Assembly (NCBI GenBank): GCA_037176725.1
Contig: JAZBRS010000060.1
Coordinates: forward strand, 59,052,001-59,116,000
Length of the DNA: 64,000 bases
Source of the DNA: Posidonia oceanica
Lineage: Eukaryota > Streptophyta > Magnoliopsida > Alismatales > Posidoniaceae
Direction: 5' to 3'
Position numbers and translations under genes: made by a program. The notes beneath the pieces were generated by a model. The model ran no database searches and was not told the origin of the DNA. It saw nothing but the letters and a program-made list of their open reading frames with translations. Of this stretch, positions 31,557 through 43,300 are shown one piece after another. Numbering within the stretch: position 1 is the first letter of the stretch; each line of letters opens with the position of its first letter.

Positions 31557-34500
31557 CGACAAGGTTGAATCGGCGGACCTCTCTGGCGGCTAGGAAAAAC
31601 CCAAAATCGCACATTTCTCTTCATCCTTCTTCCCAAATCAAAACTCCAGCTCAAACCTCAAAGCCAAACCTAGAACCACACCCGTTTTCTAACCCCAAAA
31701 CCTTACCCTGAAACCATCCCAAAACCTTACCCTCAAACCATTCAAAACCCAAGCCAAACCCAAACCCTAACCCTCCTTTTTACCCTTCAAAACTAGCCAA
31801 CTTGACCTAAGCCTTTACCCCTCTTCCGGAGCTCAAAACTTGACCAAAATCCATAGGAAAATCCACCAACACCCACTCAACAAACCTACTCTAGAACCTA
31901 GAGATTTCTAAACCTAACCCATTCCTAAAAACCCTAGAAAACCTAGGTGAATTTCCCCTTTTTCTACACCTTGAAACCCCTCCAAAACCTTCTTAGAATC
32001 AAACCAAAACCTTAGACCTAATACCTTAAGCCCTAGACTACCCACTCACCAATTTCCACCCCATTCCGAGACCTCTAAGCCTTCCTTTCACCCAAATTAT
32101 CCTTTTCTCTCTCCAGGATTATCATTTTCTCTCTCCTCTCTCTCTCCTGATTATCATCTCCCTTTTCATCCCCTTTTTGCCCTTTCCCTGGCTTGGCTGT
32201 GGGCCCCCTTTGTGCTTCTATCCCTTCTCTATCTTATTCCTATTTTTATTTTATTTTTAGCCTTTTCTCTGAATTTTAAAAAATCATTTCCCTCCAACTC
32301 ATCTCTTTCCCTTTCATTTCTCCCTTTTTCCATTCTCTTCCTCCTTCTCTTTTCCTTTTCTTTCTTTTGCAAAAAACCATAAAAACCCCTAAAAATCTGT
32401 AAAATTCCAAAACATAAAAGAGACAAACCAGAACCCTAAAAAAAAAAAATTAAATTAAAAACATTAAGCAAGCAATTAAAAACTTGAACTTACTTAAATC
32501 AAGCTAAAAAGAAAATCAAGCATGCAAACTAAAAAATGCGAAACAAACCAAAATAAAATACCCAAAAATTTAGGAAAAAACTAAAACAAAATCAAGACCC
32601 ACCAAAAGTAAAAACCCTACCAAAAGAATTAAAAAATAAACCCTAAAAGAGAAGTGAAACAATTAAGAACACTAAGATAAGTAATTAATGAAAGAAAAAG
32701 CTTAACTTAACAAACTTAAGGAAAACAATTTGAGAACTCAATTAAAAAGAATGAAGAACACATCAAAAGGACTTGAAGACTCTTAATCAAACAAGAGAAA
32801 CCTAATTAAAAAACATCAAGAAAAATCAGCAAATAAAAATTAAAAAAAACCTAATCCAAAAGACTTAAGAAAGAAAAACCCCAAGAAGAATAAAACTTAA
32901 AAACCTAAAAACAATCCTAATTAATACAAAAATAAATCCTAAAAAATCCTAATCAATATCCTAAAATGCTCAACAAGAAAAGCACGATTTTTAAAACAAT
33001 TTAAAAAGATTTAACAAACACTTAATCAAGTAAAAACTAATTAAAAGCAAAACCAAAACCCTAAAACCCTAATCAATCCTAAAACACACTAATTAACCCA
33101 AAACAATCATTAAAAAACCTAATTAAAATCTTAACCTAAACACAACCATTCTAAAAACTCTTCCCATCCTTTTCTATTTTTATTTTTTATTTTTATTTTC
33201 TTCCTTCTTTCTCCTCTTTCTTTCTTTTTCTTCCTTCTTCCCTTTCTTTTCTACCTCTCCTTCTTTCCTTCTTTCTTAATTTCTTTTCTACTACTGTGCT
33301 CAAGGCCCAGCCCATGCCCAACTCCTTCTTCTTCCCTCCATCCCTTCTTCTTCTTCCACTCTCCTCCTCTCTCACAACCTGCAAACGACAACACCTCTCC
33401 CCATTGGTTTTCTTTTTTTTCAAACCTCCCTGACACCACCTTGACCTCCCACCATCACCCACGACCCACGACCAAGACCACTCCCTCCATGCCCTGCCAA
33501 TGGTGGCAGAAAACAGAGACCCATGCCCTCCCTTTGACTGTTGGAAACCAGCAACTTTGAGGCAACAAAACTTGAGATCTTGGAACCAGAAAGGGATTCG
33601 GCCAGCACACTTGCATAGACCAAGTCACCAGCTCTCGCACCCTTCTTCCAGAACCGAAAAAGACCCCCAATCCTTGCCGGAATTCTTCCCCGAAGTAGCC
33701 AGCACCCAAACAAGCTCAGAGCGACCTTCTTCCTTGCAAACCCACCACCACGAGCCTCCTAAAATCCCAGAACTTTGCCATCAGACTCACCAAGCAATCA
33801 CCTTCCCAAGCCACCCAAAATCACATCCTGAAACCTCCCACACACCTCGCAGTCCACTACAAACACTTGGGTCCTCTTTTTTGCCAAAATCTTCAAACAC
33901 CCATATCTTCCTCCATACTCAGTGAAATTCACTTCCGATTCCTCCCACGCACTCCCCAAGCAACCACCTAGCCGCCCGTGCCTTCGCCTCGGCCTGGAAC
34001 GCCGCACAACGCCGCACCCACCTCGGCCTTCACAGTTGAGCCTCCACTGAACCAGATCTTGCTCCAGGCCGTAGAAGACACTTCTGGAACCTCCGTCATC
34101 TTCCTTGGACCTCCGGCGACGCCCCCGAACCGCCCCCACACCAGCAGCCGCCGTCCTCCGCCGTCTCCACCTTCCTCCGGCCGGCCGAAACCCACCCAGG
34201 TGGGTGGGCTGTTCCGGCGTGCGAAAGGGTCGAGGCAAACTACCCCCGGATTCCCCTCGTCGCCCTCTTGCTCCTCGGCTTTTCCCCGAGGTGTTTCGTC
34301 ACCTATGCTGCCCGCAAAGACTCGCCGGAGTTGCCTTCTTCTCCGGCACCGGTCGCCGGAACTGCAAGGACAGCAGCTCCCCACGCGCGCCCGCCTCCAC
34401 CGAAGCTCCGCCGCAGACCTCCTCCGCCTCCACCGCGTCACGCCGGTTCCCCCCCGCCTGCCGCCGCCTCGCGTCACCCCTCCTCCACCGGCCTGGAGGA

Positions 34501-37500
34501 ATCGCCGGCGAAGTTCGGCCCCCCCTCCACTGTAAGTCCTCCCCTTCTTTTCCTTTCTTTTGCTAACTTAGGTAATTTTTCTTACATTGCATTTCTTTCG
34601 TTTAAGTTTTTGATTATTGCGTTTAAGTCCAAAGCATGTTTAAACTTATGTTATTTTGATCTAAAACCATGTTAAATTGCAGGATCTGTTTATAGTTTTC
34701 AATATTTGCATGAAAGTCCACTTACTGTGTTTGCTAGTTATAAAAAATTTCGTTTCAGCCCTTATGCTTTCAATATTTGCATCCAGGTCCTACAGTAGTT
34801 CATGTAATCTTAATATGCATAGTTTGCCTTATTGTATTGCATTCTATATCCCTGTTTTTTCCATTTTTTGCTGTCTGATCCATTGTAATGTAGAACCTAG
34901 GTCTTAATTTAAATTGTTTGCTTACTGTATTGCATGTTTGCCCCTCTGATTTTTCCTTTTTGCATCTAGGTCCATTTTAAATGCATAATGATCATTTTGC
35001 ATGCATTTTAGCTTATTGCATTGCATTTTCAACCTTGCATTTTCAAAAAATTGTATGTCAGTCCATGGTCAGTAATTTCAGAACCCATTTTGCATCTAAA
35101 ATTGCATACTTGACCCTTGCATGATTTAAAAATGACATATAGGTCCTTGCATCCCCTTAAAGTCATGTAAAAAGACCGTTTTGCCCCTAAAGTTGCATCT
35201 TAGCTCCTATTCTTATAAAATTGCATATAGACCCTCCACTTGCATTCCCAGACTCCCCAGGACCCTGTTTTCTGGAAAAATTACACTTTAGCCCCTCATG
35301 TTTTAAAAAATTGCTTTTTGCTTGTCCTTCGCTGTCAAAACCTCCTCTGATACATACCAACTTTTAAAAGCTGTGTTCTGAAGCCTATTTTTTGCAAAAC
35401 TACCCTCTGCTACCTCCTGTTCTCAGAATCCCTGCCTGTAAGCCCCATCCTTTTCAAAAATTTGCATTTAAGCCCCTTTTCTTTTTTTAAAATAGCATTT
35501 GAACTCCTTTTTTTCTAAAAAGTCTTCCTCCTTGTCTTTTCTGGCACCTTGCATGCATTTGCATTCATGTAGCTTTGCATTAAGTTTCTTTCGCACACAC
35601 CAGAGCCCCCTCAGCTCCCATCCACCTGGGAGGACCCTTTTGCACATCCCTAGGACCTCCTAAACACCTAGGTCTGTTCTTCTTTCCTGTTCTGGCCTTT
35701 CCGCCCTGAAGCTGCGACATCTTTCAATCCGGCCGTCGGATCTTCCCAAACAAGCTGCCCAGGCGACCGCAGCGAAGCGCTCTTCAGCACGGACCAAGCA
35801 GATTTCAGATCAGACCCCAGGATTCCCAGGTATGCCCTCCTGCACCTTTGCATTGCATTCATTCGCATGCCATTCGCATAGTTTGCCTCGTTTTCGCTTT
35901 CGGTCTCTTTGAGCATGTAGAATAGGACCTCCCCTTCTTGTCTATCAATTCCAATCCCCGTTTCGCGTACTCTTGAGTGTTTTGTGTTGTGTTTTCCCTG
36001 GTTTTGCCACTTAATGTGACTTTCTTCCCCCTTTTCCACGATCCGATTGCATCGCGAGCTTTGGGCAGCGTGCGAGACACACCGTGGAGCGGTTTAGTGG
36101 GAAACGGTCACAAAGAGGCGGTAATCCCTCCGTTTGCTCACTCTCCCCTTTGCAGGTCTTTACACCTGCTCTGCGTGGCCCCGAACAGCGTCTGTTCGCA
36201 CACATGCGCTGTCTTACCTCTCTTTGGCTTCTTCTGATCCTTTTTCTTTGCATTAGCATTCGCATAGCTTTTCCGGGGTTTTGTTTCGCTGTTTTGGCAC
36301 CGTTTTGCGTGCCTGCTTTGCTTTTGCGCCGTTTTGCGCGCCCGTCTTGTTTTGGCACCATTTCGCGTGCTCGTAATCGTCTTTTTGCATCGTTTTGCGT
36401 GCCATTCTGCTTTCTTGCCTCGTTTCGCGCCCGTCTTGTTTTTCGCTTGTTTTGCGTGCCGATTTCGTTCTTTTTGCATCGTTTTGCGTGCCATTCTGCT
36501 TTCTTGCCTCGTTTCGCGCCCGTCTTGTTTTTCGCTTGTTTTGCGTGCCGATTTCGTTCTTTTTGCATCGTTTTGCGTGCCATTCTGTTTTGTTGTCTCG
36601 TTTTGCATGCCGCCTTGCTTTTTCGCTCATTTTGCCTGCCGATTTCGTTCCTTTTGCATCGTTTTGCGTGCCATTCTGCTTTCTTGCCTCGTTTCGCGCC
36701 CGTCTTGTTTTTCGCTTGTTTTGCGTGCCGATTTCGTTCTTTTTGCATCGTTTTGCGTGCCATTCTATTTTGTTGTCTCGTTTTGCGTGCCGCCTTGCTT
36801 TTTCGCTCATTTTGCCTGCCGATTTCGTTTCTTTTGCATCGTTTTGCGTGCCATTCTGCTTTCTTGCCTCGTTTCGCGCCCGTCTTTTTTTTTTTTTTTT
36901 TTTTTTCGCTTGTTTTGCGCACCGGTTTCGCTCTTTCGCATCGTTTTGCGTGTGTTGTTCGCTTCCCGCCTCGTTTTGCGTGTTTCACGCCGTTTTCTCT
37001 TGCATGTCGATCCCATTGCATGGTTTTTACGCTGTTTTGTTTTCTCACTTGCATTTGCATATAGGGCTGTGATGCTTACTGCCTGGAGTTCTCACGAGCT
37101 AGGTTTCGCCTGGTTCGGAACACGGACAGCGTAGCTGAGCACTTAGAGAGCACGTTTACTTCCCTGCCTTGCTTTTTTTCCCACTTAGAGCACTCCTTGA
37201 GCATTCATTTAGGCATTCATAGGCACATAGGTATTCAATCCTGCATTTCCCTGCATATGCGAGCATAAGCCTAGAAAGACCGATTCTCGGGCGTGTCGGG
37301 GGTGCCTAACACCTTCCCCGCGCGTAACAGGAGTCCTTGCCCTGTCTTCTGGCCCGCCATGACCATATTGCCCCTATCCTAGGCTAGAGTCATCTCATTT
37401 GCATTCATTTGCATTTGTTCTCCTTTGCATTGCTTTGCTTTGCATTTCATTCTTGGTTTTGCGTGTTAATCCACGCATTTCCCCCGGTTTTCCTTGTCTC

Positions 37501-37640
37501 CCGTTAATAGACATGGTGGCGACTCTGATTTGTCTAATCTTTCCCTTTTCTCCTCGATTTTAAGTGTTTTCGAGTTGAGCCTCTTCCTCGGATCCAATCG
37601 CCGCTAATTAGCGAGCCTGGTTCCGATCGGGATCGCTACA
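31541..37640 (+). repeat. 3' LTR of Tat element (6,100 bp)
   Basis: Same boundaries (TGTTGACACC to CGCTACA) and layout as 9640-15743. The net difference is 4 bp, from the 89/91-bp array and its T-run. About 12 substitutions were counted outside these. Satellite starts right after with GTCCGAAAC. The candidate intron of the first LTR corresponds to 34532-36155 here. No separate gene is supported within it. Confidence 0.94.
36301..36906 (+). repeat. 89/91-bp array in LTR, second copy
   Basis: Unit starts at about 36382, 36471, 36560, 36651, 36740 and 36831, giving spacings 89, 89, 91, 89, 91. The first unit is of the 89-bp type where the other LTR has the 91-bp type. The T-run is 22 long (36885-36906). 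Confidence 0.88.
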
Positions 37641-40346
37641 GTCCGAAACTTATAACTTTTCTTTTCCTTTGCGGTCGTTAGTTCCAAAACCTATCCTTCC
37701 GGTCGATAAGTCAGAAACTAAACACTTTTCCTTTCCTTTGCTGTCGGTATGTCCGAAACCTATCCTTCCAATCGATAAGTCTGAAACTTAACACTTTTCT
37801 TTTCCTTTGCGGTCGATATGTCCGAAACATATCACTTTTCTTTTCCTATGCGGTCGATTGGTCTGAAACCTATCCTTCCAGTCGCTAAGTCCGTAACACA
37901 TCCCTTTTCTTTTCCTTTGCTGTCGGTAGGTCGGAAATCTATCCTTCGGGTCCAAAGCTTATACTTCCGGTCGATATGTCCGAAACTCATCACTTTTCTT
38001 TTCCTTCGCGGTCGATAAGTTCGAAACCTATCCTTCCAGTCCATACGTCCGAAACTTATCACTGTACTTTTCCTTTGCTGTCGATAATTCTGAAACCTAC
38101 CCGTCCAGTCGATATGTCCGAAACTTATCACTTTTCTTTTCCTTTGTGGTCGATAGGTCCGAAACCTATCCTCCCGGTCGATAAGTCCTAAACTTATCAA
38201 TTTTCATTTCCTTTGCCATCGATAGGCCCGAAACCTAACCGTCCGGTCGATAAGTCAGAAACTTATCACTTTTCATTTCCTTTGCGGTTGATAGGACCGA
38301 AACCTATCTATCTGGTCGATAAGTCCGAAACATATCACTTTTCTTGTCCTTCGTGGTCGATAGGTCCGAATCCTATCCATCCGGTCGATAAGTCCGAAAC
38401 TTATCACATTGCTTTTCCTTTGCGGTCGATAGGTTCAAAACCTATCCATCGGTCGATAAGACCGAAACTTATCACTTTTCATTTCCTTTGCTGTCAATTG
38501 GTCCGAAACCTATCCTTCCAGTCAATAAGTCTGAAACTTATCACTTTTCTTTTCCTATGCGGTCAATAAGTCCGAAACCTATCCTTCCAGTCGATAAGTC
38601 AGAAACATATCACTTTTCTTTTCCTTTGCGGTCGATATGTTCGAAGCTAGTCACTTTTATCTTCCCTTGCGGTCGATAGGTTCGAAACCTATCCGTCAGG
38701 TTGATAAGTCCGAAACTTATCACTTTTCATTTCCTAAGCGGTCGATAGGTCCAAAACCTATCCTTCCAGTCGATATGTCCGAAACATATCACTTTTCTTT
38801 TCCTTTGCGGTCGATCGGTCCGAAACCAAACCGTCCGGTCAATTAGTCCGAAACATCTCACTTTTCTTTTCCTTTGCGGTCGATAGGTCCGAAACCTATC
38901 CTTCCGTTCGATAAGTCCGAAGCATATCACTTCTCTTTTCCTTTGCTGTCGATAGGTCCGAAACCTTTCCTACCGGTCGATAGGTCTCAAACATATCACA
39001 TTTATTTTCCTTAGCGGACGATAGGTCCGAAACCTATCCTTCCGGTCGATAAGTCCGAAACTTATCACTTTTCATTTCCATTGCGGTCGACAGGTCCAAA
39101 ACCTATCCTTCCAATTGATATGTCCGAAACTTATCACTTTTCTTTTCCTTTGCAGTCGAACGGTCCGAAACCTATCCTTCTGGTCGACAAGTCCGAATCT
39201 TATCACTTTTCTTTTCCATTACGTTCGATAGGTCTGAAACCTATCCTTCCGGTCGATAAGTCCGAAACTTATCAATTTTCTATTCCTTTGCGGTCGATAG
39301 GTCCGAAACCTATCCTTCCGATCGATAAGTCTGAAACTTATCACTTTTCTTTCCTTTGCGGTCGATTGGTCTGAAACCTATCCATTCGGTCGATAAGTCT
39401 GAAATTTATCACTTTTCTTTTCCTTTGCAGTCGATAGGTCCGAAAACGATCCTTTCGGTCTTTAAGTCCGAAACAAATCACTTTTCATTACCTTTGCAGT
39501 CGATAGGTCAGAAACCTGTCCATTCGGTCGATAAGTTCGAAACTTATCACTTTTCTTTTCCATTGCGATCGGTATGTCCGTAACCTATCCTTCCAATCGA
39601 TAAGTCCGAAACATATCACTTTTGATTTCCATTGCGGTCGATAGGTCCGAAACCTATCCATCTAGTCGATAAGTCTGAAACTTATCACTTTTCATTTCCT
39701 TTGCAGTCGATAGGTCCGAAACCAGTCCTTCCTATCGATAAGTCGGAAACTTATCACTTTTCTTTTCATTTGCGGTCGATAGGTCCAAAACCTATCCATC
39801 CAGTCGATAAGTCCGAAACTTATCACTTTTCTTTTCCTTTGCGGTCGATAGGTCCAAAACCAATCCTTCTAGTCGATATGTCCGAAACTTATCACTTTTC
39901 TTTTCCTTTGCGGTCGTTAGTTCCAAAACCTATCCTTCCAGTCAATAAGTCAGAAACTAATCACTTTTCCTTTCCTTTGCTGTCGGTATGTCCGAAACCT
40001 ATCCTTCCAATCGATAAGTCTGAAACTTAACACTTTTCTTTTCCTTTGCGGTCGATATGTCCGAAACATATCACTTTCTTTTGCTATGCGGTCGATTGGT
40101 CTGAAACCTATCCTTCCAGTCGCTAAGTCCGAAACTCATCACGTTTCTTTTCCATTGCGGTCGGTAGGTCGGAAATCTATCCTTCCGGTCCAAAGCATTT
40201 ACTTACGGTCGATATGTCCGAAACTCATCACTTTTCTTTTCCTTCGCGGTCGATAAGATCGAAACCTATCCTTCCAGTCCATACGTTCGAAACTTATCAC
40301 TGTACTTTTCCTTTGCTGTCGATAATTCCGAAACCTATCCGTCCGG

Positions 40347-43300
40347 TCGATATGTCCGAAACTTATCGCTTTTCTTTACTGTTGCGGTCAATAGGTCCGA
40401 AACCATTCCCTCCTGTCGAAAAGTCTGAAACTTATCACTTTTCTTTTCCTTTGCGGTCGATAGGTCCAAAAACTATCCTTCCAGTCGATAAGTCCGAAAC
40501 TTATCACTTTTCATTTCCTTCGTGGTCGATAGGTCCGAAACCTATCCTTCCGTTCGATAAGTCCGAAACTTTTCACTTTTCTTTTCCTTTGCGGTCGATA
40601 GGTCCAAAACCTATCCTTCCAGTCGATATGTCCGAAACTTATCACTTTTCTTTTCCTTTGCGGTCGTTAGTTCCAAAACCTATCCTTCCAGTCGATATGT
40701 CAGAAACTAATCACTTTTCCTTTCCATTGCTGTCGGTATGTCCGAAACTTATCACTTTTCTTTTCCTATGCGGTCGATTGGTCTGAAACCTTTCCTTCTA
40801 GTCGATAAGTCCGTAACTCATCACTTTTCTTTTCCTTTACGGTCGATAGGTCAGAAATCTATCCTTCCAGTCCAAAGCCTATACTTCCGGTCGATATGTC
40901 CAAAACTCATCACTTTTCTTTTCCTTTGCGGTCGATAGGTCAGAAATCTATCCTTCCGGTCCAAAGCCTATACTTCCGGTCGATTAGTCCGAAACTTATC
41001 ACTTTTCTTTCCTTTGCGGTCGATTGGTCCGAAACCTAACCTTCCGGTCGATAAGTCCAAAACTTATCACTATCCATTTCCTTTGCGGTCGATAGGTCAG
41101 AAACCTATCCTTCCAGTCGATAACTCCGAAACTTATCACTTTTCTTTTCCATTGCGGTCGATCGATCCGAAACATAACCTTCCGATCGATAAGTCCGAAA
41201 CTTATCACTTTTCTTTTCCTTTGCAGTGGTTAGGTCTGAAACCTATCCCTCCGATCCATAAGTCCGAAACTTATCACTTTTCTTTCCTTTACGGTCGATA
41301 GGTTCAAAGCCTTCCCTTCCGTTCGCTAAGTTTGAAACTTATCACTTTTCTTTTCCTTTGTGGCTGATATGTCCGAAACCTATCCTTCTCGTCGATAAGA
41401 CCGAAACTAATTACTTTACTTTTCCATTGCGGTCGATACGTTCGAAACATAGCCGTCCCGTCAAAATGTCAGAAACTTATAACTTTTCTTTTCTTTGCGG
41501 TCGATAGCACCGAAACCTATCCATCCAGTTGATATGTCCGAAACTTATCACTTTTCTTTTTCTTTACGGTAAATAGGTCCGAAACCTATCCATCCGGTCG
41601 ATAAGACTGAAACTTATCACTTTTCTTTTCCTTTGCGGTTGATAGGCCCGAAACCTATCCTACCGGTCGATAAGTCCGAAACTTATCACTTTTCTTTTCC
41701 TTTGCAGTCGATAGATCCGAAACATAACCTTCCGGTCGATAAGTCCGAAACATATCACTTTTCCTTACCTTTGCGGTGGATAGGTCGGAAACCTATCCTC
41801 CCCGGCGATAAGTCAGAAACTTGTCACTTTTCATTTCCTTTGCGGTCGATAGGTCCAAAACCAATCCTTCCAGTCGATAAGTCCGAAACTTATCACAATT
41901 CAATTCCTTCGCAGTAGATATGTCCGAAACCTATCCTTCCAGTCCATACGTCCAAAACTTAGCACTGTACTATTCCTTTGCTGTCGATAATTCCGAAACC
42001 TATCCGTCCGGTCGATATGTTCGAAACTTATCACTTTTCTTTTCCTTTGCGGTCGATAGGTCCGAAACCTATCCTCCCGGTCGATAAGTCCTAAACTTAT
42101 CAATTTTCATTTCCTTTGCCATCGATAGGCTCGAAACCTAACCGTCCGGTCGATAAGTCAGAAACTTATCACTTTTCATTTCCTTTGCGGTTGATAGGAC
42201 CGAAACCTATCCTTCTGGTCGGTAATTCCGAAACATATCACTTTTCTTGTCCTTCATGGTCGATAGGTCCGAATCCTATCCATCCGGTCGTTAAGTCCAA
42301 ACTTATCACAATTCTTTTCTTTTGCGGTCGATAGGTCCGAAACCTGTCTTTCCGGTCGATAAGTCCGAAACTTATCACTTTTCTTTTCCATTACTATCGA
42401 TAGGTCCGAAACCTATCCTATCGGTCGATAAGTCTGAAACTTATCACTTTTGTTTTCCTTTGCTGTTGATCGGTCCGAAACCTATCCCCCAGTCGATAAG
42501 TCCTAAACTTTTCACTTTTCATTTCCTTTGTGTTCTATAGGCCTAAAACCTATCCTTCCGGTCGATAAGTTTAAAACTTATCACTTTTCATTTCCACTGC
42601 AGTCAATAGGTCCGAAACTAATCCTTTCGGTCGACAAGTCCGAAACTTATCACTTTTCTTTTCTTTCGCGATCGATAGGTCGGAAACCTATCCATCGGGT
42701 CGATAAGTCCGAAACTTATCACATTGCTTTTCCTTTGCGGTCGATAGGTTCGAAACCTATCCATCGGTCGATAAGACCGAAACTTATAACTTTTCATTTC
42801 CTTTGCGGTCAATTGGTCCGAAACCTATCCTTCCGGTCAGTAAGTCTGAAACTTATCACTTTTCTTTTCCTTTGCGGTCGATAGGACCGAAACCTATCCT
42901 TCCAGTCGATAAGTCAGAAACATATCACTTTTCTTTTCCTTTGCGGTCGATATGTCCGAAGCTTATCACTTTTATCTTCCCTTGCGGTCGATAGGTTCGA
43001 AACCTATCCGTCCGGTTGATAAGTCCGAAACTTATCACTTTTCATTTCCTATGCGGTCGATAGGTCCAAAACCTATCCTTCGAGTCGATATGTCCGAAAC
43101 ATATCACTTTTCTTTTCCTTTGCGTTCGATCGGTCCGAAACCTAACCGTCCGGTCAATTAGTCCGAAACATCTCACTTTTCTTTTCCTTTGCGATCGATA
43201 GGTCCGAAACCTATCCTTCCATTCGATAAGTCCGAAGCATATCACTTTTCTTTTCCTTTGCTGTCGAAAGGTCCGAAACCTATCCTACCGGTCGATAAGT

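Larger units (their letters stand above)
6381..37640 (+). mobile_element. Composite Tat-lineage Ty3/gypsy LTR retrotransposon inserted in satellite
   Basis: Order: truncated 3' internal fragment, LTR, full internal region, LTR. The segment 6381-15743 repeats as 28310-37640 at well over 99% identity. LTRs start TGTTGACACC and end CGCTACA. The first is followed by a tRNA-Arg-type PBS, the second by satellite beginning GTCCG. Lineage assignment to Tat rests on the second, archaeal-type RNase H between the ordinary RNase H and integrase, the PBS type, the very long LTRs and the extra ORF after pol. No target-site duplication can be checked because the left end is truncated inside the PMD-like ORF. 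The arrangement is best explained by recombination between LTRs of two copies followed by a left-end deletion. Confidence 0.93.

Noticed and set aside
37641..37645. GTCCG as target-site duplication of the composite element
   Set aside because: The left end is truncated, so no matching copy can be examined; the motif is also part of nearly every satellite monomer.
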